This document shows, piece by piece, positions 63,056-64,000 of a DNA stretch of 64,000 nt. The translations under genes and the position numbers were made by a program. The stretch covers positions 62,001 to 126,000 of the forward strand of contig JAAYEH010000301.1 in assembly GCA_012728855.1 (NCBI GenBank), given 5' to 3'. Under the pieces are notes generated by a model, which made no database searches, was not told the origin of the DNA, and worked only from the letters and a program-made list of their open reading frames with translations. Position 1 is the first letter of the stretch. Each line of letters begins with the position of its first letter. The stretch is from Rhodopirellula sp. (GTDB taxonomy: Bacteria; Planctomycetota; Planctomycetia; Pirellulales; Thermoguttaceae).

Positions 63056-63466
63056 ATGGCCTCTGGTTTGTTGGTGAAGTGCCTGTTTGCCTTGCTGCCC
63101 CTGACCATCGGTCTGACAGCTAGTCCGGCCGTGCCGGCCCAACAGGCTCAGGTCTCCGGTCTGAAAGTGAAGTTCGTCGATTATCAGGGGCCGGCAAACT
63201 TCTCGGCCAAAGCGCTCGACAAACACAGTTTACAGATCCGTGTCAATCCGCGAGCGGAGCGACAGCCGTTGCTGCTCGGTGTGGAACTGCCCGCCAGCGC
63301 GCAGACGACTTGGGCCGCGGATGTCGAGCTGGTCGATTCCAAGGGCCGGCCGCTGCCCGTGCGACGCAGCGGCATCGAGTGGCACAAGCTCTTGATTTCC
63401 GTGCCGCCGGAACATGGCACTTATGTGGTGGTTGCACGGATTGCGGCACAGCCGCATTCGGCATAA
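63056..63466 (+). CDS. Small secreted protein, unknown function
   Basis: A 136-residue exported protein. The signal is VKCLFALLPLTIGLTASPAVPAQ (cited to 23 residues in two parts: VKCLFALLPLTIG and LTASPAVPAQ). The mature part has beta-rich stretches (GLKVKFVDYQGP, LLLGVELPASA, HGTYVVVARIAA) and no Cys. No family recognised. GGAGG sits seven bases before the ATG at 63056; an ATG at 63044 overlaps that site. Its position after the sialidase-like gene suggests a linked role. Confidence 0.55.
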   Translation: MASGLLVKCLFALLPLTIGLTASPAVPAQQAQVSGLKVKFVDYQGPANFSAKALDKHSLQIRVNPRAERQPLLLGVELPASAQTTWAADVELVDSKGRPLPVRRSGIEWHKLLISVPPEHGTYVVVARIAAQPHSA

Positions 63467-63506
63467 CGACCTCTGTCTGCGCACGCTTGAGTCGGATAAT
63501 CCGCAC

Positions 63507-63788
63507 TTATTGGACAGGCGCCGGCGTGTAAGTCTGCGGCCCCGGGTACAACTGGGGTCCGCATGAGCTGCAACCCGGTGTTCCGACCGCCGATCCTGCC
63601 GTGCCGGGGAGCATGGGCGGCAGAGAGGCGGCGGGCGCACCGGAGGGGGAGTACGTAGTGGCCGGGACAGGGCACGAGGCGCCGGGAACCGGCGAGGCGG
63701 CCGAGCCATACATCCAGCGGCAACACTCGCAGCCGCTCGAGGCGGCCAACAGCAAACATGGCAACATGAGGGTTAGCAGTTTTCTCAT
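63507..63788 (-). CDS. Small lipoprotein, Pro/Ser-rich
   Basis: A 93-residue predicted lipoprotein. The signal RKLLTLMLPCLLLAASSGC ends with a lipobox Cys. The mature part is short, with CECCRW near the N-terminus and a Pro/Ser/Gly-rich tail (PGCSSCGPQLYPGPQTYTP). No family recognised. GGAGG precedes the ATG at 63788. It converges on the small secreted gene. Confidence 0.5.
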   Translation of the reverse strand: MRKLLTLMLPCLLLAASSGCECCRWMYGSAASPVPGASCPVPATTYSPSGAPAASLPPMLPGTAGSAVGTPGCSSCGPQLYPGPQTYTPAPVQ

Positions 63789-63959
63789 GATCGTTCCTCC
63801 ATCGCTCCAGCAGCAGGCTTCGAAGCAATCCATCATGGCAACCCTACACGATAGTTTGCTGCAGGCCGGCGTTTTCCACGCACAAAAGCCGTTTTTGTGC
63901 CGGGCGGGGTTGCGGCAGTGGCGATGGGGTAAAGTCTGCGGGCAAGGCTGGCGCGTGGT
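63789..63959. other. Intergenic, no gene seen
   Basis: The gap from the small lipoprotein start to repeat D4. It should hold the lipoprotein promoter on the minus strand. No recognisable element. Confidence 0.4.
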
Positions 63960-63993
63960 AGCAGCCCGGCTGGTTCCGAGCAGCCGGGCTGCT
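63960..63993. repeat. Palindromic repeat D4
   Basis: AGCAGCCCGGCT and AGCCGGGCTGCT form a near-perfect hairpin at the right edge of the window. Fourth copy of the D family, about 20 kb from the nearest other copy. Confidence 0.75.
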
Positions 63994-64000
63994 GGCGTCG

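Overview
The window looks like chromosome of a planctomycete, probably in or near the Pirellulales. This rests on family content: a BBP7-type barrel, a beta-barrel porin, a DUF6798 membrane protein, Tat-exported Gfo/Idh/MocA oxidoreductases, a DUF6807 protein, ceramidase-like proteins and a WPQFRGP-type quinoprotein propeller. The GC-rich codon use and frequent GTG starts agree. The assignment comes from recognised families, not from a marker-gene tree. About 50 genes are described. Most are intact and ordinary, and much of the unusual signal lies between genes.

Layout. 1-7.1 kb: end of an ABC permease, rpiB, a TIM-barrel isomerase, an orphan sigma-54 response regulator, and a B12-dependent ribonucleotide reductase (nrdJ) preceded by a paired NrdR-box promoter. 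7.5-17.4 kb: a carbohydrate-type block with a URO-D family protein, a thioesterase, a ceramidase-like protein, a quinoprotein propeller, three MocA-type oxidoreductases and a DUF6807 protein. 17.6-19.7 kb: a glnB-amtB operon behind a consensus sigma-54 promoter, with amtB frameshifted by a 16-bp tandem repeat. 20.4-27 kb: a porin with a Cys-rich N-terminus, a second ceramidase-like protein, a TlpA-like thioredoxin, a CYTH protein, small membrane proteins and a DUF4058 protein. 27.2-30.8 kb: a family 2 glycosyltransferase, wecB and a CE15-like esterase. 30.9-37.4 kb: recQ, ftsH and a polytopic membrane protein. 37.7-41.9 kb: hisD-hisC-hisB and a Xer recombinase. 42.3-45.1 kb: a lipoprotein and a BBP7 barrel. 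45.1-48.9 kb (minus): rpmE-prfA-prmC-murA. 49.4-52.9 kb (minus): a lipid kinase, kdsA and a lipoprotein. 53.1-58.6 kb: a DUF6798 protein running into a decayed gene, a solute-binding lipoprotein, tRNA-Ala(CGC), and a degraded stretch with two copies of a ~320-bp repeat. 58.7-63.8 kb: a secreted polysaccharide cluster (GH28, ThuA, sialidase-like) and two small secreted proteins.

How the genes work together. glnB and amtB form the standard nitrogen-sensing pair, and the sigma-54 promoter ties them to nitrogen control. prfA and prmC are a release factor and its methylase. kdsA and murA supply envelope precursors, and wecB with the glycosyltransferase points to surface glycans. The 7.5-17.4 kb and 58.7-63.0 kb blocks are consistent with periplasmic handling of plant or algal carbohydrates; this is inference from neighbourhood.

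Intergenic structure. At least five families of palindromic or composite repeats (called A to E here) lie almost entirely between genes, often next to stop codons. No CRISPR array, intact insertion sequence or prophage was seen.
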